A DNA stretch of 64,000 nucleotides from Sphingomonas sp. PP-F2F-G114-C0414 (GTDB taxonomy: Bacteria > Pseudomonadota > Alphaproteobacteria > Sphingomonadales > Sphingomonadaceae): the NCBI RefSeq assembly GCF_003688595.1, contig NZ_RCWT01000015.1, forward strand, positions 62,001 through 126,000, given 5' to 3'. A program made the position numbers and the translations under genes. A model generated the notes under the pieces. It did not search any database. It was not told where the DNA came from and worked only from the letters and a program-made list of their open reading frames with translations. Position 1 is the first letter of the stretch, and each line of letters opens with the position of its first letter. This document shows, piece by piece, positions 51,991 through 60,137 of this stretch.

Positions 51991-52496
51991 CGCGTGACCG
52001 TCTCGATCGTGCCGGCGACGTCCTCGATCAGCCCGGCCCATAGCTTGGTGCCGGTCGGAACGCCGTCAAACTGATCGAGCATGACGGGTTCGGGTAGGTG
52101 CGTGACCTTCAGTCCTTTCGCCTGCTGCTCGACACGGACCAGTTCCGTCAGGTTGATCGAGATCGTGATGTCGCACGTCTCGGCATCGAGTAGATCGGAT
52201 TGGAACGTAAAGGGCTTCCGGTCGCCCTTCTCGAACAGATCGGGCTGATTTGCCGCGATCCACGCCAGGACCGGCACCAACAGCTTGTCGACGCTGGCGG
52301 AAAAGTCTTGCACCCACAGCGATGCGGTGTAGCTATATTCGAACGACAGCGACCCCGCGCGCACCGCGACATCGCCCTTATCGACGAATATCTCCATCTT
52401 CTCCGGGCTGTTCCTGATTTCGGGAACAGATGCGAGAAGGTGCGTCCGCAGGCTATCGAGCTTCTTCATGACGATATCCAAATTGGCTGTAGGCAT
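51987..52496 (-). CDS. R: Tail completion protein R
   Basis: A 169-residue protein matching P2 gpR (155). It has KKLDSLRTHLLASVP, FEYSYTASLWVQDFSASVDKLLVPVLAWI and ETCDITISINLTELVRV, as in that family. It precedes S with a four-base overlap. Confidence 0.85.
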   Translation of the reverse strand: MPTANLDIVMKKLDSLRTHLLASVPEIRNSPEKMEIFVDKGDVAVRAGSLSFEYSYTASLWVQDFSASVDKLLVPVLAWIAANQPDLFEKGDRKPFTFQSDLLDAETCDITISINLTELVRVEQQAKGLKVTHLPEPVMLDQFDGVPTGTKLWAGLIEDVAGTIETVTR

Positions 52497-52557
52497 GGTA
52501 TGGGAGCGGCGTCGCGGCGTCGGTCTGCCTTGGTGAGCGGCGCTGCGACACCAGACC

Positions 52558-53781
52558 CTATTGCGCCGTGTACCGCTGCAGCGTCTGCGCCTCGATATCG
52601 TAGCCCGGCCCGGTTTCGTGGACGCCGTCAGCGGTCAGGCCATTGCTGACCGCGCCGACGCGACCGCCGAGCAATGCTTCATCGTCTTGGAACGCGCAGC
52701 CGTTCGACGACGCCAGCGTCACCAGCGCCGACTTCCACTGAGCCCGCGTCGCGTCGGCCCCATAGGACGGTGACGTCCCCCCGATCGAGGGCCATTCGAG
52801 GATGCAGTCACCGGTCACCTTCGCCTTGGTGATGATCGCCTGCAGGTCGGCAACCGACGTCGCCAGCGGCACGCCCGTGTTGAGGTTGTTGGTCCACAGG
52901 TTGATGATCGTCAGATCGGGAGCGTAAGCCGCAAGCGCGTTCAGCGGCGTCCATGCGGCGGTCGCATCGGCCTGGTATCCGCTGACGACGCCGTACACCG
53001 CAAAGTTGCTGATCTCGATTCCCGGCACCGCGCTATCCCATGCGATCATGCCGGCGATCTCGACATACCCGCCGGACGTGCGGGTGATGCTGATCGGGCT
53101 GGCGTCCTTCGTCGCGAAGGTGATCTCGCTGCGGATGATCGCGTTCGTCGCGCTCTGCGCGTTGATCGTGAAGGTCTCGCTGCCCTTGGTGACGGTAAAG
53201 ATCCCCTCGCCGGGACGCTGGACGTAGAAGATCGAGGCGCGATCGACCGCCACGGACGGCTGGAACGTGCCGGGGTTCGTGTTGCCGGTGGCAAGCGAAG
53301 GGCCGCCGAGCGACACGACACCGCCCGACCAGCCCGAAAACCCGCTTCGCCGCGGATCATAGGCGAGGACGTCGGCGATCGACGCCATGCCGCCCGTGCC
53401 GAACCAGCTGTTCGTACGCGTCGGTAGACCGGACTGGCCGAGCAACACCGCGAGGCGCGACGGCCGCGAGAAACCGAAGGCGTTGGCCGTGAACTTGGTG
53501 CCGGTGCCGGCACCCGCGCCGAACGTCTTGCTGTCCCCGGGGAACGCGATCTTGCAGGTCGACACGAGGGCGAGGCGAAGTTTGGCGCGGCAGGTCCGCC
53601 ACCTGGTCAGCGATGCGCCCTGCATGCTCGCCTCGCGGGCGAGCGTCACGGTCTGCTGCTGCGCCCGCACTGCCAGTCCGCGCGCCTGAAGCGCCGTTGG
53701 ATCGTTCTGTGCCGTTGCCGGCGTCGTGATCATACCGAAGGCGGCGAGCGCGAGCAGTGCGCGCATGAAGATGCCGCGCAT
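52558..53781 (-). CDS. Secreted SGNH/GDSL-type hydrolase
   Basis: A 407-residue protein. Residues 1-25 form a Sec signal (RALLALAAFGMITTPATAQ). Block I is FPGDSKTFGAGAG (Ser near residue 82); a C-terminal DGVHETGPGY gives the Asp-x-x-His. The layout is the SGNH/GDSL hydrolase fold, with esterase or deacetylase activity on glycans or lipids. The ATG at 53781 overlaps the upstream gene's stop (TGATG). A secreted hydrolase in a phage tail/lysis block is unusual; it could act on the envelope at lysis or from the virion. Confidence 0.72.
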   Translation of the reverse strand: MRGIFMRALLALAAFGMITTPATAQNDPTALQARGLAVRAQQQTVTLAREASMQGASLTRWRTCRAKLRLALVSTCKIAFPGDSKTFGAGAGTGTKFTANAFGFSRPSRLAVLLGQSGLPTRTNSWFGTGGMASIADVLAYDPRRSGFSGWSGGVVSLGGPSLATGNTNPGTFQPSVAVDRASIFYVQRPGEGIFTVTKGSETFTINAQSATNAIIRSEITFATKDASPISITRTSGGYVEIAGMIAWDSAVPGIEISNFAVYGVVSGYQADATAAWTPLNALAAYAPDLTIINLWTNNLNTGVPLATSVADLQAIITKAKVTGDCILEWPSIGGTSPSYGADATRAQWKSALVTLASSNGCAFQDDEALLGGRVGAVSNGLTADGVHETGPGYDIEAQTLQRYTAQ

Positions 53782-54407
53782 CACTGAGCCACCCGGTAGC
53801 CGATGCCGGACGCCGGCAGGGACAGGTAGAAGATCGCGCCTGCTTCCGTCTCGATCCACGGCTGATCGACGCCCTGTTGCGTGTAGGTGCCGAGGACGAC
53901 GCCGGCCGGGGTGAGCGGCAGCTTCGTCGTGCCGCCATCGGTCGAGCGCAGGAGCTGCGCCGTTCCGCCCGGCCAGGTCGCCGCCGACAGCGCGACGGTG
54001 ATCGCGCGGCCGAGCTGCGGCACGAACGGGCCGACGACCTGCGCGGCCGACGACGTGCCGGCGATCGGCGTCGACGTCGCCGCCAGCGTGACCGGGTTCA
54101 ACGTGCCGGAGACAGGAATAGCGGTTGCGCCGGGGATGCCTTGAATCGTCAGGACCTTGGCGTTCGGCGTTCCAGCCGCGCCGGTCGGCGTGCCTTCGCT
54201 GGGAGCGGCACTGCACCCCGAGATGCAACGGATCGGCAGGCCGTGCGCGTCGTCGACCGGGGTTGCCTCGCTACGCAGCGGTCCGAAGGCGAGACCTTGA
54301 AGCACGGTGATGCTCTGGTCGTTATAGATCGGCTTGGCCTGGCCGTGCGCGCTGGCAGACGCCAGCAGCGCAGGGATTGCCAGCAGGGCGAGTAGACGGA
54401 GTTTCAC
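53781..54407 (-). CDS. Secreted hypothetical phage protein
   Basis: A 208-residue protein from GTG 54407 with AAGGAG six bases ahead. Residues 1-22 are a Sec signal (LALLAIPALLASASAHGQA). One Cys pair (CISGC) follows; the rest is Gly/Thr/Pro-rich beta structure. It shares its stop with the start of the SGNH hydrolase gene, so the two are made together. No family is recognised. Confidence 0.6.
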   Translation of the reverse strand: MKLRLLALLAIPALLASASAHGQAKPIYNDQSITVLQGLAFGPLRSEATPVDDAHGLPIRCISGCSAAPSEGTPTGAAGTPNAKVLTIQGIPGATAIPVSGTLNPVTLAATSTPIAGTSSAAQVVGPFVPQLGRAITVALSAATWPGGTAQLLRSTDGGTTKLPLTPAGVVLGTYTQQGVDQPWIETEAGAIFYLSLPASGIGYRVAQ

Positions 54408-54418
54408 CGAGGCTCCTT

Positions 54419-54754
54419 TCACTTTGCGTTCGCAGCCGGGCAGGTGCCGGGCGCATTCCAATTGACGAGACGGTCGCCGCGATCGGCGTTGCCGGCGAAG
54501 GCGCGCGCGAGGCGAATGATGCCGGCGCGGATCTTGGTCGGGATCTGCGCGATCAGCGCGGGATCCTCGGGCAGGCCGGCGGGGCGGTCTGCGCAGTGCA
54601 GCAGCTCGGCGGGCGGCGTGTCCTTCACCTTCACCACGATCGGCGTCGACACGGTCGCGGGCGGGGCGTCAGCGTGCCGGGCGCAGGCCGGCAACGCCAT
54701 TAACAGCGCGAAACCACTCGCTATCGACAATGTTCGTCCGTTCAGCTTTCGCAT
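54419..54754 (-). CDS. Rz1-like outer-membrane spanin lipoprotein
   Basis: A 111-residue protein whose N terminus ends in a lipobox (LMALPACARHADAP), so it is anchored in the outer membrane by lipid. Pro-rich polar sequence follows. Its first 86 bases overlap the end of the Rz-like gene in another frame, the classical Rz/Rz1 arrangement. With Rz it fuses inner and outer membranes at the last lysis step. Confidence 0.78.
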   Translation of the reverse strand: MRKLNGRTLSIASGFALLMALPACARHADAPPATVSTPIVVKVKDTPPAELLHCADRPAGLPEDPALIAQIPTKIRAGIIRLARAFAGNADRGDRLVNWNAPGTCPAANAK

Positions 54755-55130
54755 CTGCCATCTCCATTCGTTGTGCGGCCGAGCTTGCTGCCTCGGCAGC
54801 AGCGCGCGCGGCGCGGGTGTCTTCGTTCTGTCGGGCGTCATGGTCGGCCATCGCCTTCGCGAGCGTTGCCGCGGCGAGCTGGTCGCTACTCGCCTTGAAC
54901 CGGACCAGCGCCGCGACCGTGGCGGCGCAGGCCTCGCCGCGCGGCGTCTTGCCGGCCGCACCAAAACCGGTGCCGGATCCGGCGCAGATGACCTGCGCGG
55001 TGTGCTGGAGATCGTCGCGATCAGCGCGCGCCTGGCGGGCCTCGACATATTGCCACGCGCCTACGGCCCCGACGATCACGAGAACGATGAACGCGAAGTC
55101 TCCGCGCAGCTTGGCAAACAGGGTCTTCAT
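54669..55130 (-). CDS. Rz-like inner-membrane spanin
   Basis: A 153-residue protein with one N-terminal membrane span (FAFIVLVIVGAVGAWQYV, about 11-28) and a long coiled, Ala-rich periplasmic part. The ATG at 55130 overlaps the lysozyme stop. It overlaps the Rz1-like gene. Together they form the spanin. Confidence 0.75.
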   Translation of the reverse strand: MKTLFAKLRGDFAFIVLVIVGAVGAWQYVEARQARADRDDLQHTAQVICAGSGTGFGAAGKTPRGEACAATVAALVRFKASSDQLAAATLAKAMADHDARQNEDTRAARAAAEAASSAAQRMEMADAKAERTNIVDSEWFRAVNGVAGLRPAR

Positions 55131-55711
55131 CGCGGCAGCTCCTTCAGACAGATGGCGCGCTCGCGCGCGCGGCGGGCGACCAGGCCGGGCAGGACGCGCC
55201 CGCCCGCGAGTCGGTAGCGCGGAAAGAAATCGCAGCCGGCGCGCCACTGGCCAGCGTTCCAGAACCGGGCGATGCTCGACTTGCAGACCATCGAAACGCC
55301 GATGTTGTAGGCAAGCGATACGATCGCGACGGCCTGGTTCGTGCGCCCGTAGACGCCGGGGATGCACTTGATGACGCCCTCGGCGTGCACGATCAGCTCG
55401 CGCTCGAGCATCGTCGTGCACTGCGCCTCGGTGTAGGTCTGACCGAGTTTGATATCCTTCGTCGCGATGCCGTCGCAGGCCGTCGCCACGCCGACAGCGT
55501 CGAGATACGCCTTCAAATATTGCTTGCCCGAGACGTGCTTGATCGTGATCGCGCCGGTCGGGGCCACCGTCGCCTTGACGGTCCGGCCGCTCTCTTCGGC
55601 CGGGATCATGCCGAACAGCGCGAGCGCTGCACCGACGCTGCCGAGGACACCGGCGAGGGTCTTTGCCGGTGTCCTCGGCTTCGGCGTTGGGGCGGGCGTT
55701 GCGGCGGTCAC
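55127..55711 (-). CDS. Lysozyme-like endolysin (GH24 type) with signal anchor
   Basis: A 194-residue protein from GTG 55711 (AAGGA seven bases ahead). A hydrophobic segment (LAGVLGSVGAALALFGMI) could be a signal-arrest-release anchor. The lysozyme fold is shown by LKAYLDAVGVATACDG, LGQTYTEAQC and VSLAYNIG, with RFWNAGQW near the end. The Glu that normally precedes the LxAY block is not evident (HVSGKQY there), so the catalytic residue may be replaced or shifted. It lies between holin and spanin genes. Confidence 0.75.
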   Translation of the reverse strand: MTAATPAPTPKPRTPAKTLAGVLGSVGAALALFGMIPAEESGRTVKATVAPTGAITIKHVSGKQYLKAYLDAVGVATACDGIATKDIKLGQTYTEAQCTTMLERELIVHAEGVIKCIPGVYGRTNQAVAIVSLAYNIGVSMVCKSSIARFWNAGQWRAGCDFFPRYRLAGGRVLPGLVARRARERAICLKELPR

Positions 55712-56061
55712 AGGCGGTCCTTTCTGGGGAAGAAGCGGTCGAAAAAGGCCGCTGGGATATCGGTGACGCGCTCGCTGAGGCCGGCGATGAACTTCGGCGT
55801 CGCCTTGAAGGCGATCATGCCGACGACGAAGCCGACCGCCTGGATGACGAACGGGTCGGGCTGGCCCCACGGCCACAGCACGCGGATGACGCCGGTCGCG
55901 AAATAGCTGACGACGATGCCGACCGACATTTGCAGGAAGCGGCGCGACCAGGTCAGGCCGGTCTCGTAGGCAAGGCTGACCGCGGCACCGAGTGCGGCTG
56001 GCGTAAGTCCGAACAGGAATGCCAGCAGCGACACCCCGAATTCGTGGAGTAGATCCTTCAT
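55708..56061 (-). CDS. Holin-like membrane protein
   Basis: A 117-residue protein with about three hydrophobic segments (about 9-30, 38-60, 68-85) and a charged C terminus. Its position just before the lysozyme gene, with a four-base overlap, is that of a holin or similar pore protein. Not assigned to a named family. Confidence 0.65.
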   Translation of the reverse strand: MKDLLHEFGVSLLAFLFGLTPAALGAAVSLAYETGLTWSRRFLQMSVGIVVSYFATGVIRVLWPWGQPDPFVIQAVGFVVGMIAFKATPKFIAGLSERVTDIPAAFFDRFFPRKDRL

Positions 56062-56065
56062 GCGG

Positions 56066-56293
56066 TCAGTCCCACAGGTTGAGGACATCGGCGCGAACGG
56101 CGGTGGCCGGCACGGCGATGGCGGGGAGGTTGATCGGCTGACCCTTCGGGAGGATGGGGCCGAGGCTGGCGATACCGGGATTGGCGGCAAGGACGGTTTG
56201 CAGATCCGCAGGGCCGAGGTTGCGTTCGCGCCAGATCAGCGCGTCCAGCGTATCGCCGTCGCGTGCGCGGACCATTTCCAACGGCGCGGTCAT
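56066..56293 (-). CDS. X: Tail protein X
   Basis: A 75-residue protein with a LysM-like fold (ARDGDTLDALIWRERNLGPADLQTVLAANPGI), as in P2 gpX (67 residues). It overlaps the L stop by four bases. Confidence 0.88.
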   Translation of the reverse strand: MTAPLEMVRARDGDTLDALIWRERNLGPADLQTVLAANPGIASLGPILPKGQPINLPAIAVPATAVRADVLNLWD

Positions 56294-56781
56294 ATCAGTT
56301 CGACCGCCGTGCGCGTGACGCCGAGCATGTCGCGGATTGCGTGGATCGAATCGCGCCGCAGTTCGGTGACGCTCGGCTCCAGATCCTCGGCTTTGCGTTG
56401 CCCGGCACCGGTGAGGTCGACATCGCGATAGCGCTCGACGACTTCGGCCTTGGCGGCCGTGAACACGGCCCGCCGGTACAGAAGGACAAGCGTGTTGGTG
56501 CCGTCGATCGTCGAGATCGAGCCGTCCGACAAACGAACGTCGGCCAACGTCTTCACCCCGGCCGCACGGTGCCCGAGGGACCATGCGGCGAGATCGCGGT
56601 ACACCGCCAGCATCGCGGCGATCAGCGCCTCGCGCGCACGTTCCGCCGTTACCGCATCGCGAATACGATGCTGCTCGCGGAACATTGCAGGATCGATGTC
56701 AGGAAAAAAGCCGTCGTTGACGATGACCGCCGGTGGCGGCGTATCCTCGTCGGGCAGGACGGTTGCGATCAGGTCGGTCAC
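56290..56781 (-). CDS. L: Head completion protein L
   Basis: A 163-residue protein (P2 L 169). The block NDGFFPDIDPAMFREQHRIRDAVTAERAREALIAAM and the C-terminal DLTGAGQRKAEDLEPSVTELRRDSIHAIRDMLG are family marks. It starts with GTG at 56781 overlapping the stop of the membrane protein upstream. Confidence 0.85.
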   Translation of the reverse strand: MTDLIATVLPDEDTPPPAVIVNDGFFPDIDPAMFREQHRIRDAVTAERAREALIAAMLAVYRDLAAWSLGHRAAGVKTLADVRLSDGSISTIDGTNTLVLLYRRAVFTAAKAEVVERYRDVDLTGAGQRKAEDLEPSVTELRRDSIHAIRDMLGVTRTAVELI

Positions 56782-56996
56782 GACGCGATGCCGATGAGAT
56801 CGAGCGCCTGGGTGCCGATCAAGGTCCCCAGCACGATCGCGCCAAGCGCGAAGGTCCGCGGCGAAAGCTCGATGGGACGATCGCCTTTGCGCTCGATCGC
56901 GAGCACTACGAGGCCGACGCCGGCTAGCGCAATCGCTCCGATCACTTCGATGACGCCGACGAAGGCGATCAGGGTGCTGGCGAGAAAGCCGGGCAT
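56778..56996 (-). CDS. 72-residue membrane protein between M and L
   Basis: Two hydrophobic segments (about 5-34 and 50-66) with a KGDRPIEL loop. P2 has no gene at this place between M and L. Coupled to L by a GTGA overlap. Function unknown; an added gene in the head operon. Confidence 0.65.
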   Translation of the reverse strand: MPGFLASTLIAFVGVIEVIGAIALAGVGLVVLAIERKGDRPIELSPRTFALGAIVLGTLIGTQALDLIGIAS

Positions 56997-57107
56997 TGTC
57001 AGTCCTCAAAAGTTCACGGGGGTGGGGATCAGGTCGATCGACGGCCCTGCGGCCCGGAGGCCTCCCGTCGCGCGTGATCCGTCCCCGAGCGCCGGGGGCG
57101 AGCTTGG

Positions 57108-57974
57108 TCAGCTGGCGATTTTGCCAGCCTGTGATTCGGTGGTGGCGGTCGCATCAGCGGTGTCGCCGGGGGTGGTTTCAGGATCGCCGGCAGCGTTCTT
57201 GATGGCCGCCGCCTTCGCTTTTTCCAGGCCGCGCAGCATCGTCTTCACGCCGACGCGTTCGTTCTTGTCCTGGGCACGCGTCAGCACCGCCATCGCGCGC
57301 TCGATCGTCGGCACGATCGCGTCGCCGGTTGCCTCACCGGCCGCGCGTACCAGCTCGGCACCGATCGCCTTGAAGAGCTTGGCCTTGGGTTCGTCATGCA
57401 TGTCGATGCCGTCCGTCAGCGATTCGACGGCCTCCAGCACGTACAGTGGGAATGCTTCGCTTCGTGCCTGTGCCCGCAGGGCGGCGTTCGCGATCTCTTC
57501 CAGGACCAATGTCGCGGCATCGCGCACGAAGTGCTTCGGCATGGGGATCGAAAAGCGAAGGACGAAACTCGCCAGCATCAGGCCACGCGTCCAGTCGCCA
57601 ACGTCGAGGCACCAAACCATGATGCTCGGCAGCACATCGTCGGCGCCGGTCGGCTCCAGTTGCCGACCCTCGACACCGTGGCCGGCGTCCAGCAGGCCAT
57701 CGCACCAGGCCTGATACTCGGGGAGCATCTGGCGCTTGGCGGCGACCTTCATTTCATTCGACTTGATCTGCTTGAGACGTTGCCGATCGTGGCGGAATCG
57801 CATGGCAACGGTTGCGGCCGCGCGGGCGGCTGGCGTGTTGCCGGTGGGAACGGGGAGTTGGTCCGCCGCGGTCGGTGTTACGACCGCGGCGGTGCGGGTG
57901 TGCCCGCCCCCGGATGCAGGAGCAGACGCCGCTTTCATGGCTAGGATTTGTTCCTGGCGTCGAGCGAAGCTCAT
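57108..57974 (-). CDS. M: Terminase small subunit M
   Basis: A 288-residue protein (P2 M 247). MLPEYQAWCDGLL, DDVLPSIMVWCLDVGDWTRGLMLASFVLRFSIPMP and FVRDAATLVLEEIANAAL are diagnostic for gpM. It recognises cos and guides packaging by P. The C-terminal Lys/Ala/Thr-rich tail is longer than in P2. Confidence 0.88.
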   Translation of the reverse strand: MSFARRQEQILAMKAASAPASGGGHTRTAAVVTPTAADQLPVPTGNTPAARAAATVAMRFRHDRQRLKQIKSNEMKVAAKRQMLPEYQAWCDGLLDAGHGVEGRQLEPTGADDVLPSIMVWCLDVGDWTRGLMLASFVLRFSIPMPKHFVRDAATLVLEEIANAALRAQARSEAFPLYVLEAVESLTDGIDMHDEPKAKLFKAIGAELVRAAGEATGDAIVPTIERAMAVLTRAQDKNERVGVKTMLRGLEKAKAAAIKNAAGDPETTPGDTADATATTESQAGKIAS

Positions 57975-58025
57975 GGCGTGTCCTGTGGGGGCGGGAACGG
58001 GGGGAAGGGTTTAGATGCCCGGCCG

Positions 58026-59093
58026 TCAGGCGGGCTTCTTGCCCATGACGATGTTTTCGATCAGCGCGGCCTTGCCCATGTCTTCGACGACATAGGCGTG
58101 GTTGACGCTCTCGTAGTTCTCGACCTGGTCGCGCTTGGCGTTGTCCTCGATCTTGCGCCGTTCGGTGCCGATCTGTTCGTAGACCGACAGGTTGGCGAGC
58201 GTGGTGATGAGGATGGCGCTCTTCGGGAACTTGGGCACGCGGACCGCGGTCAGACCGCCGATCTTCTTGTCGGAGAGCAGGACGTCGCGCGCGAGCTGCT
58301 CGGTTGCCTTGTCGCCCGACGCGTTGACGATCGAGAAATACTTGTCGTTCACCAGTTCGCGGCCGACGATCGCGACCAGGTCGGTGTCCTCGCGGTAATT
58401 CTCGTGCAGCAGCTCGATACCGGCGAACACCAGCGCGTCGATGTTGACGTAGTCGACCTCTTCGCCAACTTCGCCAACACCGACGTAGATCGCGCCTGCC
58501 ACCGTCACGACGCCGTTAACGCGGGTTTCCTGCTTCAGGTCACCGCCGGCAGCATGACGCTCGGGCGCGTCTTCGCGGATGTGCTGGAGCCAGCCCTTGT
58601 TGACGTCCTGGAGCAGAGGGAACGCGACCGGGTCGGTATCCTTGGCGACCTTCACGCCGTTGAAGCCGATCGTGATGATGTCGGTCGCCTTGGCGCTGAT
58701 GATGGCGTCGCGCAGCAGGGTCTGGAAATTGGGCTGGTGTGCCCACGCGTCGAGCGTCTCGTACCGAACGAGCGTGTCGAAATCGGTCTTCTCGCAACGG
58801 TAGCGCGTCTCGTCGAGATCGCCGGGGTAGCGCGGCGCGCGATCCTTACTGCGCGTGTCGGTGCGGCTGGCGATCGTGCCCTTGACGCCCACACCGACCT
58901 TGTCGCCTTCCTGTGCGACCACCGGAATGATGTTGATCTTCGACAGGAAGTCGCTCGAACCCTTCAGCTTGGCGCGGAGCGTCTGCGCTACCGACGGCAG
59001 CACCTCGAACGAGCGGCTGGGATCGGCGACGTTGTTCAGCTTGCCGATCTGCTGCGTGTAGGCGTCGTACTTATTGCGGGTGATGTTGAGCAT
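58026..59093 (-). CDS. N: Major capsid protein N
   Basis: A 355-residue HK97-fold capsid protein (P2 N 357). LPSVAQTLRAKLKGSSDFLSKINIIPV, YRCEKTDFDTLVRYETLDAWA and DLVAIVGRELVNDKYF are typical. It builds the head shell with scaffold O. Confidence 0.92.
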   Translation of the reverse strand: MLNITRNKYDAYTQQIGKLNNVADPSRSFEVLPSVAQTLRAKLKGSSDFLSKINIIPVVAQEGDKVGVGVKGTIASRTDTRSKDRAPRYPGDLDETRYRCEKTDFDTLVRYETLDAWAHQPNFQTLLRDAIISAKATDIITIGFNGVKVAKDTDPVAFPLLQDVNKGWLQHIREDAPERHAAGGDLKQETRVNGVVTVAGAIYVGVGEVGEEVDYVNIDALVFAGIELLHENYREDTDLVAIVGRELVNDKYFSIVNASGDKATEQLARDVLLSDKKIGGLTAVRVPKFPKSAILITTLANLSVYEQIGTERRKIEDNAKRDQVENYESVNHAYVVEDMGKAALIENIVMGKKPA

Positions 59094-59141
59094 TGGGGCG
59101 ATTCCTGTGAGATCTATGCGGTCGGGGCGGGTGGCTGACGA

Positions 59142-59969
59142 TCAGCAGTCGGTGACGGCGTCATCCCCGCCGCCCGACGCGGGCGAGCGTGAGAAACCGT
59201 GCTGCTCGGTATTTTCGAGCTTCGATTTCAGGGTGGCGAAGTCGCGCTGGTGCGCGGTCTGCGTTGCGATGATCGGCTTCAGCGCCGCGGTCAGAGCGCC
59301 ACTGAAGGCAGTCTGCATGTCAGTCGCGAACCCGGCCGCGTCGAAGTTATCGTTGGCCGGCTTGGGCTTTGGCTCGTCCTTGGGCTTCTCGGGCTCGGCC
59401 GGCTTGAACTTGGCAACGACGGCCGAAAACAGGCGATCGACGATGCTCTCGACCTTTTCATCCTCGGCCTTCTTGGACTCGAATTCGATCGTGACGGCGT
59501 CGGTCGCGGAGGCAAATACGGTGCCAGGCGCGCGGTTCGAGAATTGCAGGCGCTGCGTACCGATCGACGCCGGGGTGTCGGTGAACGCGAGGCCGATGAT
59601 GCCGAATTTGCCGCTTCCGGCATAGCTGGGCGTCAGCTCCACCGAGGGGAACGGCTTCTGGTCGGCCTTGGCGAGTGCAACCAGCTGATCGTTACCATCG
59701 ACGATGGCGTACATCGCGCGGCGCTTCTCGACCTTGCCGGCGATCGTGAAATCGTCGGTCTTGGCCTCAAGCTCGACGACGTCGCCATAGCCATTGAACG
59801 GGGGCTCGGGACTGTAGCCCGAGACATGCTCGATGTTGCAGCGTGGGCTGTAGGTGTCGGGTGCGAAGGTGGCGACGCACTCGTCGATCATCTCGGCCGT
59901 GACCTTGCGGCCATCGCTGATGGTTTCACCTTCGACGAAGATGCGAAACGGCTTGCTCTTGGTGCCCAT
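59142..59969 (-). CDS. O: Capsid scaffold protein/protease O
   Basis: A 275-residue protein (P2 O 284). The serine-protease triad Asp19, His48 and Ser109 is visible (SDG, NIEHVSG, FPSVELTPSY), close to the positions in P2. It scaffolds and cleaves N, L and O. The C-terminal part is a scaffold coil. The start at 59969 is the ATG after an upstream in-frame stretch of 13 codons. Confidence 0.9.
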   Translation of the reverse strand: MGTKSKPFRIFVEGETISDGRKVTAEMIDECVATFAPDTYSPRCNIEHVSGYSPEPPFNGYGDVVELEAKTDDFTIAGKVEKRRAMYAIVDGNDQLVALAKADQKPFPSVELTPSYAGSGKFGIIGLAFTDTPASIGTQRLQFSNRAPGTVFASATDAVTIEFESKKAEDEKVESIVDRLFSAVVAKFKPAEPEKPKDEPKPKPANDNFDAAGFATDMQTAFSGALTAALKPIIATQTAHQRDFATLKSKLENTEQHGFSRSPASGGGDDAVTDC

Positions 59970-60064
59970 GGCGGCTGGTCCTCGGTTCGGTCGGTTGCGG
60001 CGCGCCAAGCGCCCGTTAGCGAGGTCGAACAGGGACCGAATACGGTGCCATCCTCAAGCGCACG

Positions 60065-60091
60065 CTCTTGTAGAATTGCTTTCTACAAGAG
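60065..60091. promoter_or_regulatory. 27-bp late regulatory dyad between O and P
   Basis: CTCTTGTAGAA-TTG-C-TTTCTACAAGAG, the same dyad as at 46129 with two central differences. It lies between the divergent O (start 59969) and P (start 60138) genes and can serve both. Probable Ogr-like binding site. Confidence 0.72.
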
Positions 60092-60137
60092 CGGTGGGGG
60101 GCGGCCGGCCCGCAGGCGTGGCTAGGCTAGCGGTACC

